The translations under genes were made by a program, and so were the position numbers. From Psychrobacillus glaciei (GTDB taxonomy: Bacteria > Bacillota > Bacilli > Bacillales_A > Planococcaceae), in NCBI RefSeq assembly GCF_008973485.1, contig NZ_CP031223.1, positions 1,116,001 to 1,180,000 on the forward strand: 64,000 nt of DNA. Reading direction: 5' to 3'. Of this stretch, positions 18,352 to 29,137 are shown piece after piece (positions within the stretch are counted from its first letter, which is position 1; every line of letters begins with the position of its first letter). The notes below the pieces were generated by a model. The model saw only the letters and a list, made by a program, of their open reading frames with translations. It ran no database searches and had not been told where the DNA came from.

Positions 18352-19295
18352 GTTTTATGCAAATTAATGATTTACGTGTCCACTATCCAATTCGTGGAGG
18401 TTTTTTCAATACAGTTATTGATAATGTTCATGCAGTGGATGGAATCAATTTAGAATTCGAAAAAGGGAAGGCATATGGTTTAGTTGGGGAATCAGGTTGT
18501 GGAAAATCAACTACTGGTAAATCAATTATTGGGCTTGAAAAAATAACTTCTGGAAACATTATTTATGAAGGGGAAGATGTTACAAATAAACGGCGTAACC
18601 CTAATTCAACGTTTAATCGTGATATACAAATGATTTTCCAAGATGCGAATTCCAGCCTTAACCCTCGTAAACGTGTACAAGATATTATTGCAGAGCCAAT
18701 ACGAAACTTTTTGAAGTTAACTCCTGATGAAGAAAAACGAAAAATCAATGAGTTATTAGCAATCGTCGGAATGAATGAAGATGCGAAAGTAAAATATCCA
18801 CATGAATTTTCGGGTGGCCAAAAGCAACGAATTGGAATTGCACGAGCGATTGCTTGTAATCCAAAACTGATTATTGCGGATGAACCAGTATCGGCTTTAG
18901 ACCTTTCCGTTCAAGCGCAAGTGCTGAACTTTATGAAAGATATTCAAGAGGAATTTGGTTTAAGTTACTTGTTTATCTCCCATGATTTAGGGGTCGTAAA
19001 ACATATGTGTGAGCATATTTCTATCATGTATAAAGGTAGATTCGTAGAGTCTGGAAATCGAGAAGACATTTATACGAATCCACAACACATTTATACGAAG
19101 CGATTATTATCTGCTATTCCTGATGTTAATCCAATAGGTCGGGATGTTCGAAAAAGAGACCGTATTAAAGTGGAAGCTGATTATGTAATCGAGCATAAAA
19201 ATTATTATGATCCAAACGGAAGAGTATTTGACTTGAAAAAATTGACAGATACGCATTTTGTAGCGATGAGTGCTCACGAAAAGGGGGGCATGTAA
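18348..19295 (+). CDS. appF: Oligopeptide ABC transporter ATPase (AppF/OppF type)
   Basis: This 315-residue second ATPase has Walker [15 protein letters not shown]-loop MIFQDANSSLNPRKR, signature FSGGQKQRIGIARAIA, Walker B LIIADEPVSALDLS and ISHDLGVVKHM. The start ATG overlaps the appD stop (ATGA) and has AAGGAGG at the end of appD. It pairs with AppD on the cytosolic face to power peptide import. Confidence 0.92.
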   Translation: MSFMQINDLRVHYPIRGGFFNTVIDNVHAVDGINLEFEKGKAYGLVGESGCGKSTTGKSIIGLEKITSGNIIYEGEDVTNKRRNPNSTFNRDIQMIFQDANSSLNPRKRVQDIIAEPIRNFLKLTPDEEKRKINELLAIVGMNEDAKVKYPHEFSGGQKQRIGIARAIACNPKLIIADEPVSALDLSVQAQVLNFMKDIQEEFGLSYLFISHDLGVVKHMCEHISIMYKGRFVESGNREDIYTNPQHIYTKRLLSAIPDVNPIGRDVRKRDRIKVEADYVIEHKNYYDPNGRVFDLKKLTDTHFVAMSAHEKGGM

Positions 19296-19296
19296 T

Positions 19297-20259
19297 ATGT
19301 GGAAAACAATCGTAAGACGAACATTAATCATGATTCCACAGTTACTCGTTCTAAGTTTATTAATTTTCACGATGGCTAAATTTATGCCAGGAGATCCTTT
19401 TACGGGAAAGATTACACCAGAGACGGATCCTAATCGTATAGAAGAACTACGTGAGTTGGCCGGTTTGAATGATCCGTGGTATGAACAGTATGCCCACTGG
19501 ATGTTAAGAGCAGTGCAAGGGGATTTTGGTAAAAGTTATACGTATAAAATAGGCGTTTCAACTTTGATAGGTGAAAGAGCTGTAAATACGTTTTGGCTAT
19601 CTTTAGTAAGTGCTATTTTGTTATATATAATAGCTATTCCACTTGGGATTATAGCAGGCCGTTATCAAGATACGTTAGCGGATAAGGTAATTGTATTGTA
19701 TAGTTTCATAGTTTATGCAATTCCAACGTTTGTTTTATCTTTAATATTCTTATTTTTATTCGGTTATAAACTTCACTGGTTCCCTACGGTTGGTAGTGTA
19801 GATATTCAATATGATCCAGGTACTTTTGGATACATATGGAGCAAAGTTTACCATATGTTGTTACCAGCTATAACTTATGCGATATTAGCTACTACTGGAG
19901 TTATTCAGTATTTACGTTCTGAAATTATTGATTCTAAAAGCCAAGATTATGTTCGAACTGCACGAAGTAAAGGTATTCCAATTAGTAAGGTATATTCTAG
20001 ACATATTCTAAGAAATTCCTTGCTACCAATTGCAGCTTTTTTTGGATTTACAATAACTGGTTTGTTAGGTGGTTCTATCTTTATTGAAACAATCTTCGGT
20101 TATCCAGGGATGGGACAGTTATTTATTTCATCTATTGCATCACGTGACTACAGTGTAATTACTGCACTTGTTATGTTATTTGGATTCTTAACGTTATTAG
20201 GTAGTCTACTGTCCGATATTATCATGAGTATTGTTGACCCAAGAATAAGGATAGAGTAG
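19297..20259 (+). CDS. appB: Oligopeptide ABC transporter permease (AppB/OppB type)
   Basis: This 320-residue permease of the binding-protein-dependent class has an N-terminal helix (WKTIVRRTLIMIPQLLVLSL), then five more membrane segments and the EAA-type cytosolic loop DYVRTARSKGIPISKVYSRH that contacts the ATPases. ATG 19297 follows AAGGGGGG, with the appF stop just ahead. It forms the membrane channel with AppC. Confidence 0.92.
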   Translation: MWKTIVRRTLIMIPQLLVLSLLIFTMAKFMPGDPFTGKITPETDPNRIEELRELAGLNDPWYEQYAHWMLRAVQGDFGKSYTYKIGVSTLIGERAVNTFWLSLVSAILLYIIAIPLGIIAGRYQDTLADKVIVLYSFIVYAIPTFVLSLIFLFLFGYKLHWFPTVGSVDIQYDPGTFGYIWSKVYHMLLPAITYAILATTGVIQYLRSEIIDSKSQDYVRTARSKGIPISKVYSRHILRNSLLPIAAFFGFTITGLLGGSIFIETIFGYPGMGQLFISSIASRDYSVITALVMLFGFLTLLGSLLSDIIMSIVDPRIRIE

Positions 20260-20291
20260 ACGAATTATATGTTAAGGAGAGGTGAATAAGA

Positions 20292-21194
20292 ATGGCTAAT
20301 AAAGAGAACAAAAATGAAATTGTAGAAGTAAGTGCCCCTGCAACTGGGATGCAAGTTATTTTTCGAGAGTTTAAAAAAGATAAATTGGCAATGTTTTCAC
20401 TTATAGCACTAGTGATTGTCATTATTGGTGTTTTTATATGGGCAAAGCTTATTGATGAACAAGCTTTGATGCGAGTTAGTTTACGCGATAAATATGCTCC
20501 ACCAGGAGATAAATTCTTTTTAGGAGCAGACCAAGGAGGGAAAGCTATTCTTGGGCAGCTTATAATTGGAGCTAAAAATTCAATTACAATCGCCATTTTT
20601 ATTACACTTATTACTGGGGTATTCGGTATAGTTGTTGGCTTAATTTGTGGTTATTTCGGAGGATGGATCGATAATATTTTTATGCGAATTATTGACTTTT
20701 TCATTACTATACCTTCATTAATGTTAATAATTGTATTCGTTACGATTATTCCTAAATATTCAATTACGATGTTCATCCTAATTTTGAGCATTTTCATTTG
20801 GCCTCCTACTGCACGTCTTGTACGAAGTAAGGCTTTGTCTGAAAGTAGACGTGATTATGTGAATGCATCTAAAACGTTGGGTACTAGTGGATTCCTTATT
20901 ATTTTTAAAGAGATTATGCCCAATTTAAGTTCTATCTTAATTGTAGAGATGACATTAAATTTTGCAGGAAACGTCGGAATTGAAACAGGATTATCTTTTC
21001 TTGGATTTGGATTACCACCATCGACTCCAAGTTTAGGAACATTAATTAGTTATGCAAATAACCCGCTTGTATTGCAAGAAAAGTGGTGGGTATGGTTACC
21101 AGCATCTATCTTTATATTACTTATGATGTTAGGGATCAATTATGTTGGGCAAGCATTACGCCGTTCGGCAGATGCAAAACAACGTCTTGGCTAA
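20292..21194 (+). CDS. appC: Oligopeptide ABC transporter permease (AppC/OppC type)
   Basis: This 300-residue partner permease has an N-terminal cytosolic stretch (VIFREFKKDKLAMFSLIAL) typical of OppC, six predicted membrane segments, and the EAA loop DYVNASKTLGTSGFLIIFKE. AGGAGAGGTG sets the start. The following gene is the binding protein, separated by 75 bp. Confidence 0.92.
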   Translation: MANKENKNEIVEVSAPATGMQVIFREFKKDKLAMFSLIALVIVIIGVFIWAKLIDEQALMRVSLRDKYAPPGDKFFLGADQGGKAILGQLIIGAKNSITIAIFITLITGVFGIVVGLICGYFGGWIDNIFMRIIDFFITIPSLMLIIVFVTIIPKYSITMFILILSIFIWPPTARLVRSKALSESRRDYVNASKTLGTSGFLIIFKEIMPNLSSILIVEMTLNFAGNVGIETGLSFLGFGLPPSTPSLGTLISYANNPLVLQEKWWVWLPASIFILLMMLGINYVGQALRRSADAKQRLG

Positions 21195-21269
21195 AACCAA
21201 TTCGAATTTGGTATTAAACGTTTACCGTTTGATATAGAAACAATAGAGAATAAAAAGGAGGAAATAGAA

Positions 21270-23132
21270 ATGAATAAAAAGCTTTGGACATTATTTGCGG
21301 TACTTATAGCTTTCATGCTAGTACTTGGTGCATGTAACAAGGATACCGATGAGCCAGCAAAAGGTACTGATGAAGGAAAAACAGAAGAAGGTAAAACAGA
21401 AGAAGGTAAAACAGAAGAAACAGCAGAAGAACCTGTAGCTGAAGATTCTGATGCATTATTCCCATTAGAAGTAACAAATGATGGTGATGCAATTTCAGGC
21501 GGTATTTTAAAAGTGGCAATGGCAAAGGATGAGCCATTCCAAGGTATTTTCTTAGCAGAATTAAGCGAAGACGCTTATGATTCTGATATTATGGCTTATT
21601 CAAGTAACTCTCTTTTTGGAACAGATGGAGACTTTTTATTAGATGATTCAGGTATTGCAAGTATGACTGTAGATCAAGCTAATAACAAAGTTACAATCAA
21701 AATCCGCGATGGTGTTAAATGGTCCGACGGTGAACCATTGAAGATTGAAGACGTAATTTATCCTTATTTAATCATTGGAAGCAAAGGATATACAGGTGTT
21801 CGTTATGACTCCAATTTCCAAAACATTGTTGGTGCTGAAGAGTACCATGATGGAAAAGCAGATTCAATCTCTGGTTTAGTAAAAGTTGATGAAACAACTT
21901 TAGAAATGTCATTAAAACAGATTTCACCAGCAATCTTTAGTGGTGGAGATGGAATTTGGAGTAGTGCTGCACCAAGTCATATTCTAAAAGATATTAAAAT
22001 GGCAGATTTAGTAGAATCGGATGCAGTTCGTAAAAACCCTGTAACTTTAGGCGCATTTAAATTTGACAAAATCGTACCAGGTGAATCAGTACAATTCGTA
22101 GCAAACGAAAACTACTGGAAAGGTAAACCAAAACTTGATGGTGTTTTAGTGAAAGTTGTACCAACAAGCTCAATTTCAGTTGCAATTGGACAAGGCGAAT
22201 ATGATATTGCATCAAGCTTTAGTGCTTCTAAAATGGAAGAAGTTAAAGACTTTGACAATATTGACATTCTAGGGCGTCAAGAACTTTACTATTCATACCT
22301 TGGCTTCAAATTAGGTAAATATGATACAGAAAAAGGCGAAGTTATTACAGATCTTGCTGGTTCAAAAATGGGTGACGTTAAATTACGTCATGCAATGGGC
22401 TATGCAATTGATGTAGAGCAAGTAGCAGAAGTATTCTATAATGGATTACGTGAACGTGCTAACTCTTTAATCCCACCAGTGTTCGCATCTTTCTATGATT
22501 CTTCTTTAGAAGGATTTACGTTTGATCCAGACAAAGCAATGGCATTATTAGATGAAGCTGGCTATAAAGATACTAATGGCGATGGAATTCGTGAAGATAA
22601 AGAAGGAAAACCTTTCGAAATTAAATTCGCTACAATGACGGGTGACGATATCGCTGAAGATATTACTCAATTCTATTTACAAAACTGGAAAGACGTTGGT
22701 TTAAACGTGACGTTAACTACAGGTCGTACAATTGAGTTCAACAGCTTCTATGACAAAGTTCAAGCAGATGACCCAGAAATTGATATTTTCATGGCTGCAT
22801 GGGCAACAGGTACAGATCCATCACCAATGGGCTTATACTCTAAATCGGCGCAATATAATTTTAGCCGTTTCTCATCAGATTTCTTAGAGCAAACATTAGC
22901 AAATATTGACTCTCCGGAAGCATTTGATGCTGATTACCGTGCTGGACAATTCCGTGCTTGGCAAGAATACATGGCGGAAGAAGCTCCTGTAATTCCAACT
23001 ATGTATCGTTATGAATTGGTTCCGGTAAACAAACGCGTTAAAAATTGGAATATTGATTATTCAAATGAATCTTTCTCTAACCTACAAGACGTAGAATTAG
23101 TATCTGATTCTGTAGTTAAATCTTCAAAATAA
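21270..23132 (+). CDS. appA: Peptide-binding lipoprotein of the app transporter
   Basis: This 620-residue extracellular solute-binding protein (SBP family 5) carries a lipoprotein signal with lipobox LGAC. A flexible acidic linker with three near-identical EGKTEEGKTEE repeats (about residues 35-50) precedes the binding domain. Family motifs include IKIRDGVKWSDGEPLKIEDV and LRHAMGYAIDVEQVAE. It captures peptides and delivers them to AppBC. Unlike B. subtilis, where appA precedes appB, the gene is last in the operon. A strong terminator follows. Confidence 0.9.
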   Translation: MNKKLWTLFAVLIAFMLVLGACNKDTDEPAKGTDEGKTEEGKTEEGKTEETAEEPVAEDSDALFPLEVTNDGDAISGGILKVAMAKDEPFQGIFLAELSEDAYDSDIMAYSSNSLFGTDGDFLLDDSGIASMTVDQANNKVTIKIRDGVKWSDGEPLKIEDVIYPYLIIGSKGYTGVRYDSNFQNIVGAEEYHDGKADSISGLVKVDETTLEMSLKQISPAIFSGGDGIWSSAAPSHILKDIKMADLVESDAVRKNPVTLGAFKFDKIVPGESVQFVANENYWKGKPKLDGVLVKVVPTSSISVAIGQGEYDIASSFSASKMEEVKDFDNIDILGRQELYYSYLGFKLGKYDTEKGEVITDLAGSKMGDVKLRHAMGYAIDVEQVAEVFYNGLRERANSLIPPVFASFYDSSLEGFTFDPDKAMALLDEAGYKDTNGDGIREDKEGKPFEIKFATMTGDDIAEDITQFYLQNWKDVGLNVTLTTGRTIEFNSFYDKVQADDPEIDIFMAAWATGTDPSPMGLYSKSAQYNFSRFSSDFLEQTLANIDSPEAFDADYRAGQFRAWQEYMAEEAPVIPTMYRYELVPVNKRVKNWNIDYSNESFSNLQDVELVSDSVVKSSK

Positions 23133-23140
23133 TTTAAAAA

Positions 23141-23182
23141 TAAAAAACCGTTCCTAGACGAAAGTTTAGGAACGGTTTTTCA
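23141..23182 (+). terminator. Terminator of the app operon
   Basis: The arms AAAAACCGTTCCTA and TAGGAACGGTTTTT form a perfect inverted repeat. Confidence 0.92.
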
Positions 23183-23199
23183 TATGGTTTAAGAAGGAT

Positions 23200-24379
<1,180 letters not shown>

Positions 24380-24384
24380 TTAAA

Positions 24385-24671
24385 AATAAAAAAACATCAT
24401 ACATCCCTATAAAAAGGGACGAATGATGTATAATCCGTGGTACCACCCAGTTTGCTAAAAGTAATTTAGCCACTCTTCTTCGTAACGTGAAGGGGACGGT
24501 ATATGCTACTTCAAGTTCACATATACTGCTCAAAAGCCCATTCTATTTGACGTATGTTCTGTTTGCACCAACCACAGACTCTCTTCACATACAAGTTCAA
24601 ATATACTTTTCTCCGTCAAAGCATTTTGTATTGTTTTGAACATTATAGTATAGAAGAAAGTTAAAAATCAA
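24385..24671 (-). ncRNA. T-box leader of trpS (tryptophan specifier)
   Basis: On the minus strand: promoter TTGATT (24666-24671), 18 bp, TATAAT (24642-24647); a Stem I region with AGAGAG and the specifier context GAATGGGC, placing UGG (Trp) in the specifier loop; the T-box bulge sequence GGGTGGTACCACGG near 24435-24448; and a terminator (stem of ACATCATTCGTCCCT type with a T-run at 24385-24425) before the trpS ribosome site. The layout is a class I transcriptional T-box riboswitch. Uncharged tRNA-Trp would favour the antiterminator. Confidence 0.93.
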
Positions 24672-24680
24672 GTTGAAAAC

Positions 24681-25025
24681 TTAACTATAATAAACAAACA
24701 AAGCAATACACATGCAAAGTAAGCTAGATAGCCCTAAAGCAATAATCGGCTTATTAGGAAAAGAAAAAACTTCTGAAGGCAATCGCATCTTACCCACTTC
24801 TTTTCTCAAACGCTTCGGAGTAAAAACTTTTCTTGAACTTTCCGTGAAAAAATCAAAAAAACCTCCGGCAACAACATACGACATTAATCCAAAGAACGTA
24901 ATAAGTCCTCCGACATAAAAAGACATATTTGCATAATAAACTAGATTACATTTTCCGTATATTAAAAACGTAAGTACGAAAATAAGAAGTTGTAACCCTA
25001 TAAAATAGAAAATTTTTGCTTTCAT
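24681..25025 (-). CDS. DUF3899 family membrane protein
   Basis: This 114-residue protein has three hydrophobic segments: an N-terminal FIGLQLLIFVLTFLIYG, a middle YVGGLITFFGLMSYVVAGGF and a C-terminal ALGLSSLLCMCIALFVYY, with a basic cytosolic loop (SSRKVFTPKRLRKEVGK). This fits DUF3899, often found beside opp and trpS in Bacillales. Its function is unknown. GAGGTG precedes the ATG. It is divergent from oppA. Confidence 0.75.
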   Translation of the reverse strand: MKAKIFYFIGLQLLIFVLTFLIYGKCNLVYYANMSFYVGGLITFFGLMSYVVAGGFFDFFTESSRKVFTPKRLRKEVGKMRLPSEVFSFPNKPIIALGLSSLLCMCIALFVYYS

Positions 25026-25208
25026 AATTCACCTCTACAAGAATAGATTATAGAAGATAAAATTAAAATAATCAAAACTTTGTTGAATATTTGTAAAAAA
25101 CAAGAAATTATCTTTCCAAAGATTCACAATTGTTAGGACAATGTGATGGTTTTATAACTAAATTAAACTTTTTTTTTTGAAAATACTGTACAAGTTAGAA
25201 TGAAAATG

Positions 25209-25243
25209 TATAATAAGTATTGTAATGAATTTTTCTGAATATT
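25209..25243 (+). promoter_or_regulatory. oppA -10 element and CodY-like box
   Basis: TATAAT lies at 25209-25214 without a clear -35. Downstream, 25229-25243 (ATTTTTCTGAATATT) matches the CodY consensus AATTTTCWGAAAATT at 13 of 15 positions, just before the ribosome site. CodY repression of peptide uptake in rich medium would be expected for this operon, but the site is unproven. Confidence 0.45.
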
Positions 25244-25260
25244 TAAAGGGGGTTATTCTA

Positions 25261-26970
25261 TTGAAGAATAGCAAATTTTTATGGCTTTTTGGCCTAATGT
25301 TAGTTCTTAGTGTTTTCCTTGCTGCTTGTGGCGACAAAGAAGATGCAACAACTACAAAAGAAGATAAAAATTCAACAACAGAAACATCGAAAGAAACAGC
25401 AGCAGTAATTGACGAAGATCAAGTACTAAATCTTATTGAGGGTGCTGAAATTCCAACGATGGATTCATCTTTAATGACTGACCAAGTTGGTTTCATTGTT
25501 CTTAACAATGTAAACGAAGGTTTATACCGTTTAAACCCAGAAAATGTTGCAGTTCCTGCTATTTCTGATGGTGAGCCAACAGTTTCTGAAGACGGATTAG
25601 TATACACATTTAAAATTCGTGATGCTAACTGGTCTGACGGTTCTCCTGTAACAGCTAATGACTTTGAATATGCTTGGAAACGTGCGATGAACCCGGATAT
25701 GGCTTCTGAATATGGTCCATACATGATGTCAGGTGTTATCAAAAATGCTACTGAAATCTCAGAAGGCACAGTTGATTACAATGAATTAGGTATTAAAGCT
25801 CTTGATGAAAAAACATTAGAAGTGACGCTTGAAAAACCAGTTCCTTACTTCTTATCATTAATGTCTTTCGGAACGTTCTATCCATTAAAAGAAGCATTTG
25901 TTACAGCGCAAGGTGATAACTATGCGAAAAATTCCGATTCTGTATTATACAACGGTCCATTCACATTAGCTGATTGGGATGGAACAGGTTTAACATGGAA
26001 GTATCTTAAAAATGATCAATACTGGGATAAAGATACAGTAAAACTTACAGAAATTAACGTTGATGTTGTAAAAGAAGTTCCAACTGCAGTTAACCTATAT
26101 ACAAATGGTGAAAAAGATCGCGTTGGTCTTTCTGGTGACTATGCAAGTCAATATGCTGATGATCCAGAGGTTGTAAATCAACCGGATACAGCTGTATACT
26201 ATTTCAAATATAACCAAGAGCGTCTTGGTAAAAAATCTCCACTTGCTAACGTAAATATTCGTGAAGCAATTTCAAAAGGATTTAATAAAGAAGATTTAAC
26301 TTCTGTAGTTTTAGCAAATGGTTCTATGCCAGCTAGTTACTTAATTCCAAAAGATTTCTATTTTGATGAAGATGGAAACGATTTCCGTGGTGTTAATGGA
26401 GACATGACTGCATTTGATCTAGAAGCGGCTCAAGCAGCATGGGAAAAAGGTTTAGCTGAATTAGGAGTTAAAGAAATTTCTATAGAACTTCTGGGTTCAG
26501 ACTCTGATGTTTCTAAAAAAATGGATGAATATTTAAAATCTCAATTAGAAAAAAACTTACCAGGGTTAAAAATGTCACTTAAAGAAGTACCGTTTGCGGT
26601 ACGTCTAGACCTTGATACAAATCAAGATTATGACATCGAATTTGCTGGATGGGGTCCTGACTATCAAGATCCATACAGTTTCTTAAACTTATGGGAAACT
26701 GGTGGTGGAAATAACCACATGTCATATTCAAGCTCTGAATATGATCAATTACTAAAAGATATTAATGGTAAACTTGCACTAGACCCAGAAGCACGTTGGA
26801 ATGCAATGGCAAAAGCTGAAAAATTAGTTGTAGGTGAAGATTACGCTATTGGACCAGTTTACCAAAAAGGTGCAATGATTTTAGAAAAATCATATGTAAA
26901 AGGTATTGCTAAACACCCATTCGGTGGAGACTATAGTTACAAATGGGCTTATATCGAAGGTAAAAACTAA
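25261..26970 (+). CDS. oppA: Oligopeptide-binding lipoprotein OppA
   Basis: This 569-residue extracellular peptide-binding lipoprotein of the opp system starts at TTG 25261, preceded by AAAGGGGG, and leads straight into a lipoprotein signal ending LAAC. An in-frame ATG at 25225 has no ribosome site. SBP family 5 motifs include YTFKIRDANWSDGSPVTAND, EYAWKRAMNP and PYFLSLMSFG. A Ser/Thr/Lys/Glu linker follows the lipidated cysteine. A hairpin after the gene may keep OppA in excess over the permease genes. Confidence 0.95.
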   Translation: MKNSKFLWLFGLMLVLSVFLAACGDKEDATTTKEDKNSTTETSKETAAVIDEDQVLNLIEGAEIPTMDSSLMTDQVGFIVLNNVNEGLYRLNPENVAVPAISDGEPTVSEDGLVYTFKIRDANWSDGSPVTANDFEYAWKRAMNPDMASEYGPYMMSGVIKNATEISEGTVDYNELGIKALDEKTLEVTLEKPVPYFLSLMSFGTFYPLKEAFVTAQGDNYAKNSDSVLYNGPFTLADWDGTGLTWKYLKNDQYWDKDTVKLTEINVDVVKEVPTAVNLYTNGEKDRVGLSGDYASQYADDPEVVNQPDTAVYYFKYNQERLGKKSPLANVNIREAISKGFNKEDLTSVVLANGSMPASYLIPKDFYFDEDGNDFRGVNGDMTAFDLEAAQAAWEKGLAELGVKEISIELLGSDSDVSKKMDEYLKSQLEKNLPGLKMSLKEVPFAVRLDLDTNQDYDIEFAGWGPDYQDPYSFLNLWETGGGNNHMSYSSSEYDQLLKDINGKLALDPEARWNAMAKAEKLVVGEDYAIGPVYQKGAMILEKSYVKGIAKHPFGGDYSYKWAYIEGKN

Positions 26971-26996
26971 GTATTTGTAGTAAAAAATCTCATAGT

Positions 26997-27042
26997 TAGG
27001 GAGTATATGGTTTCCAATTTGGGCCATATGCTCTCTTTTTAA
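26997..27042 (+). terminator. Intercistronic terminator after oppA (probably leaky)
   Basis: The stem GGGAGTATATGG / CCATATGCTCTC has a 13-nt loop and is followed by TTTTT. Because oppB-F follow with no obvious strong promoter, partial read-through is the likely use. Confidence 0.65.
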
Positions 27043-27170
27043 ATGAAACTGAATTCACTAAATATTTTTTTTATACATTCGATTTTGACAATTTCAAAGC
27101 CATTCTGTTTAGAAGTAAATATAGATTAATATAGTAGAATAGAACATATTTTATTTAGGAGGTGCAAAAG

Positions 27171-28103
27171 ATGGCAAAATATATTTTACGGCGTGTAATT
27201 TATATGTTTATAACGTTTTTCCTGATTGCAACAGCTACATTCTTCTTAATGAAGGCGCTTCCAGGATCCCCGATTAGCTCTGCTGCAAAACTATCCCCTT
27301 CACAACTTGCGATAGTGGAAGCGAAATATGATTTAGATAAACCAGTAGCAGTTCAATATGGAAAGTATATGTTAAACTTAGCGAAAGGTGATTTAGGTGT
27401 CTCCTTCCAGTTTAAAAATGCAAGTGTTACTGAATTAATCATGAAACGTCTTGGTCCATCTTTTCTTCTAGGATCACAAGGATTAATTCTTGGAGTTGCT
27501 ATTGGAATTATTTTAGGTATGATTGCTGCATTAAGGCAAAATACTATTTGGGATTATGGTAGTACGCTAATTGCTATCATTGGAATATCAATTCCATCTT
27601 TCGTTTTCGCAACATTATTGCAGTATTGGTTAGCTGTTAAATGGCAAATTTTCCCGGTTGCTTTATGGAAAGACGGTTGGATGTCAAGTGTTCTTCCATC
27701 TATTGCATTAGCTATGGGTCCTCTTGCTACAGCTTCCCGTTTTATACGCACGGAAATGATAGAAGTTTTAGGTTCTGATTATATTACGCTTGCGAAATCA
27801 AAGGGTGCTAGTGGGTTTGAAGTTGCATTTAAGCATGCTTTCCGAAATGCATTAATACCTCTTGTAACTGTTTTAGGTCCGTTAGCAGCTGGTTTGCTAA
27901 CAGGTTCCCTTGTAATTGAGAAAATATTTGCTATTCCTGGAATTGGGGAACAATTTGTAAAATCAATTATGACAGACGATTTCCCTATTATTATGGGGAC
28001 AACTTTGTTTTTCTCGGCATTCTTAATACTTGTAATATTCGTAGTAGATATTCTTTACGGTATTATTGATCCGCGTATTCGTTTATCAGGAGGTAGTAAT
28101 TAA
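27171..28103 (+). CDS. oppB: Oligopeptide permease OppB
   Basis: This 310-residue permease has an N-terminal helix (YILRRVIYMFITFFLIATAT), GSPISSAAKLSPSQLAIVEA, and the cytosolic EAA loop DYITLAKSKGASGFEVAFKH. ATG 27171 has AGGAGGT at seven to eight bases; an upstream in-frame GTG lies inside the ribosome site. The stop overlaps the oppC start (TAATG). Confidence 0.94.
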   Translation: MAKYILRRVIYMFITFFLIATATFFLMKALPGSPISSAAKLSPSQLAIVEAKYDLDKPVAVQYGKYMLNLAKGDLGVSFQFKNASVTELIMKRLGPSFLLGSQGLILGVAIGIILGMIAALRQNTIWDYGSTLIAIIGISIPSFVFATLLQYWLAVKWQIFPVALWKDGWMSSVLPSIALAMGPLATASRFIRTEMIEVLGSDYITLAKSKGASGFEVAFKHAFRNALIPLVTVLGPLAAGLLTGSLVIEKIFAIPGIGEQFVKSIMTDDFPIIMGTTLFFSAFLILVIFVVDILYGIIDPRIRLSGGSN

Positions 28104-29122
28104 TGAATGAAGATGTAAAAAAATTACCTGCTGATTCTTTTGATAGAGTCCATATAGATAGCATCCATTCCGAAAGAATTTCGAAACCAAGTTTAAGTTT
28201 CTGGCAAGATGCTTGGTTGCGTATTCGTAAAAATAAGGCTGCGATCGTTAGTGCCTTCATTTTGCTATTTATAATCGTCATGGCATTTGTTGGACCTATG
28301 ATTAGTCCGCATGACGGAGAAACACAGACGCTTCAACATGCTAACTTGCCTCCAAAAGTACCGGGACTAGAAAAGCTTGGAATATTTGATGGTTATGGTG
28401 TACTGGCGGGTAAAGAAGTAGATTTATATACATTGAAAAAGGTAGATACGTATTATTGGTTTGGTACAGATGGACTTGGACGTGATATGTTCTCACGTGT
28501 TTGGGAAGGTACCCAAATTTCTTTATTTATCGCATTTGTAGCTGCTGTAATTGATATGGTTATCGGTGTAACTTATGGAGGAATCTCAGGTTACTACGGT
28601 GGGCGTTTGGATGATGTTATGCAACGTATTGTAGAGATTTTGATTGGTATTCCTACATTAGTTATTGTTATTCTAATGATGCTTGTAATGAAGCCAGGGC
28701 TTACTGCAATAATCATTGCAATAACGATAACGGGATGGATAGGTATGTCTAGGGTAGTACGAGGTCAGGTTTTGAAATTTAAAAACCAAGAGTTTGTTCT
28801 AGCTTCTCGTACATTAGGTGCAAGTAACGGTCGAATTATTACGAAGCATATTTTACCAAACATTTTAGGGCTTATTATTATTAATATGATGTTTACAATT
28901 CCGGGAGCAATTTTCTTTGAAGCATTCCTAAGCTTCATTGGATTAGGGCTTCAGCCACCAACTGCATCCTTAGGGACACTTATTAATGACGGTTATCAGT
29001 TGATTAAATTTCAACCACATGTATTATTGTTTCCATCTTTAATATTAAGTTTATTAATGATTGCATTCAACTTAATTGGTGACGGTTTACGTGATGCATT
29101 CGATCCGAAGATGAAGGACTAA
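28103..29122 (+). CDS. oppC: Oligopeptide permease OppC
   Basis: This 339-residue permease has the N-terminal LSFWQDAWLRIRKNKAAIVS followed by a membrane segment, a long external loop (PGLEKLGIFDGYGVLAGKEV), the WFGTDGLGRDMFSRVWEGT motif and the EAA loop EFVLASRTLGASNGRIITKH. Translation is coupled to oppB by a one-base stop-start overlap. Confidence 0.94.
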   Translation: MNEDVKKLPADSFDRVHIDSIHSERISKPSLSFWQDAWLRIRKNKAAIVSAFILLFIIVMAFVGPMISPHDGETQTLQHANLPPKVPGLEKLGIFDGYGVLAGKEVDLYTLKKVDTYYWFGTDGLGRDMFSRVWEGTQISLFIAFVAAVIDMVIGVTYGGISGYYGGRLDDVMQRIVEILIGIPTLVIVILMMLVMKPGLTAIIIAITITGWIGMSRVVRGQVLKFKNQEFVLASRTLGASNGRIITKHILPNILGLIIINMMFTIPGAIFFEAFLSFIGLGLQPPTASLGTLINDGYQLIKFQPHVLLFPSLILSLLMIAFNLIGDGLRDAFDPKMKD

Positions 29123-29137
29123 AAGGAGGAAAGCAAA

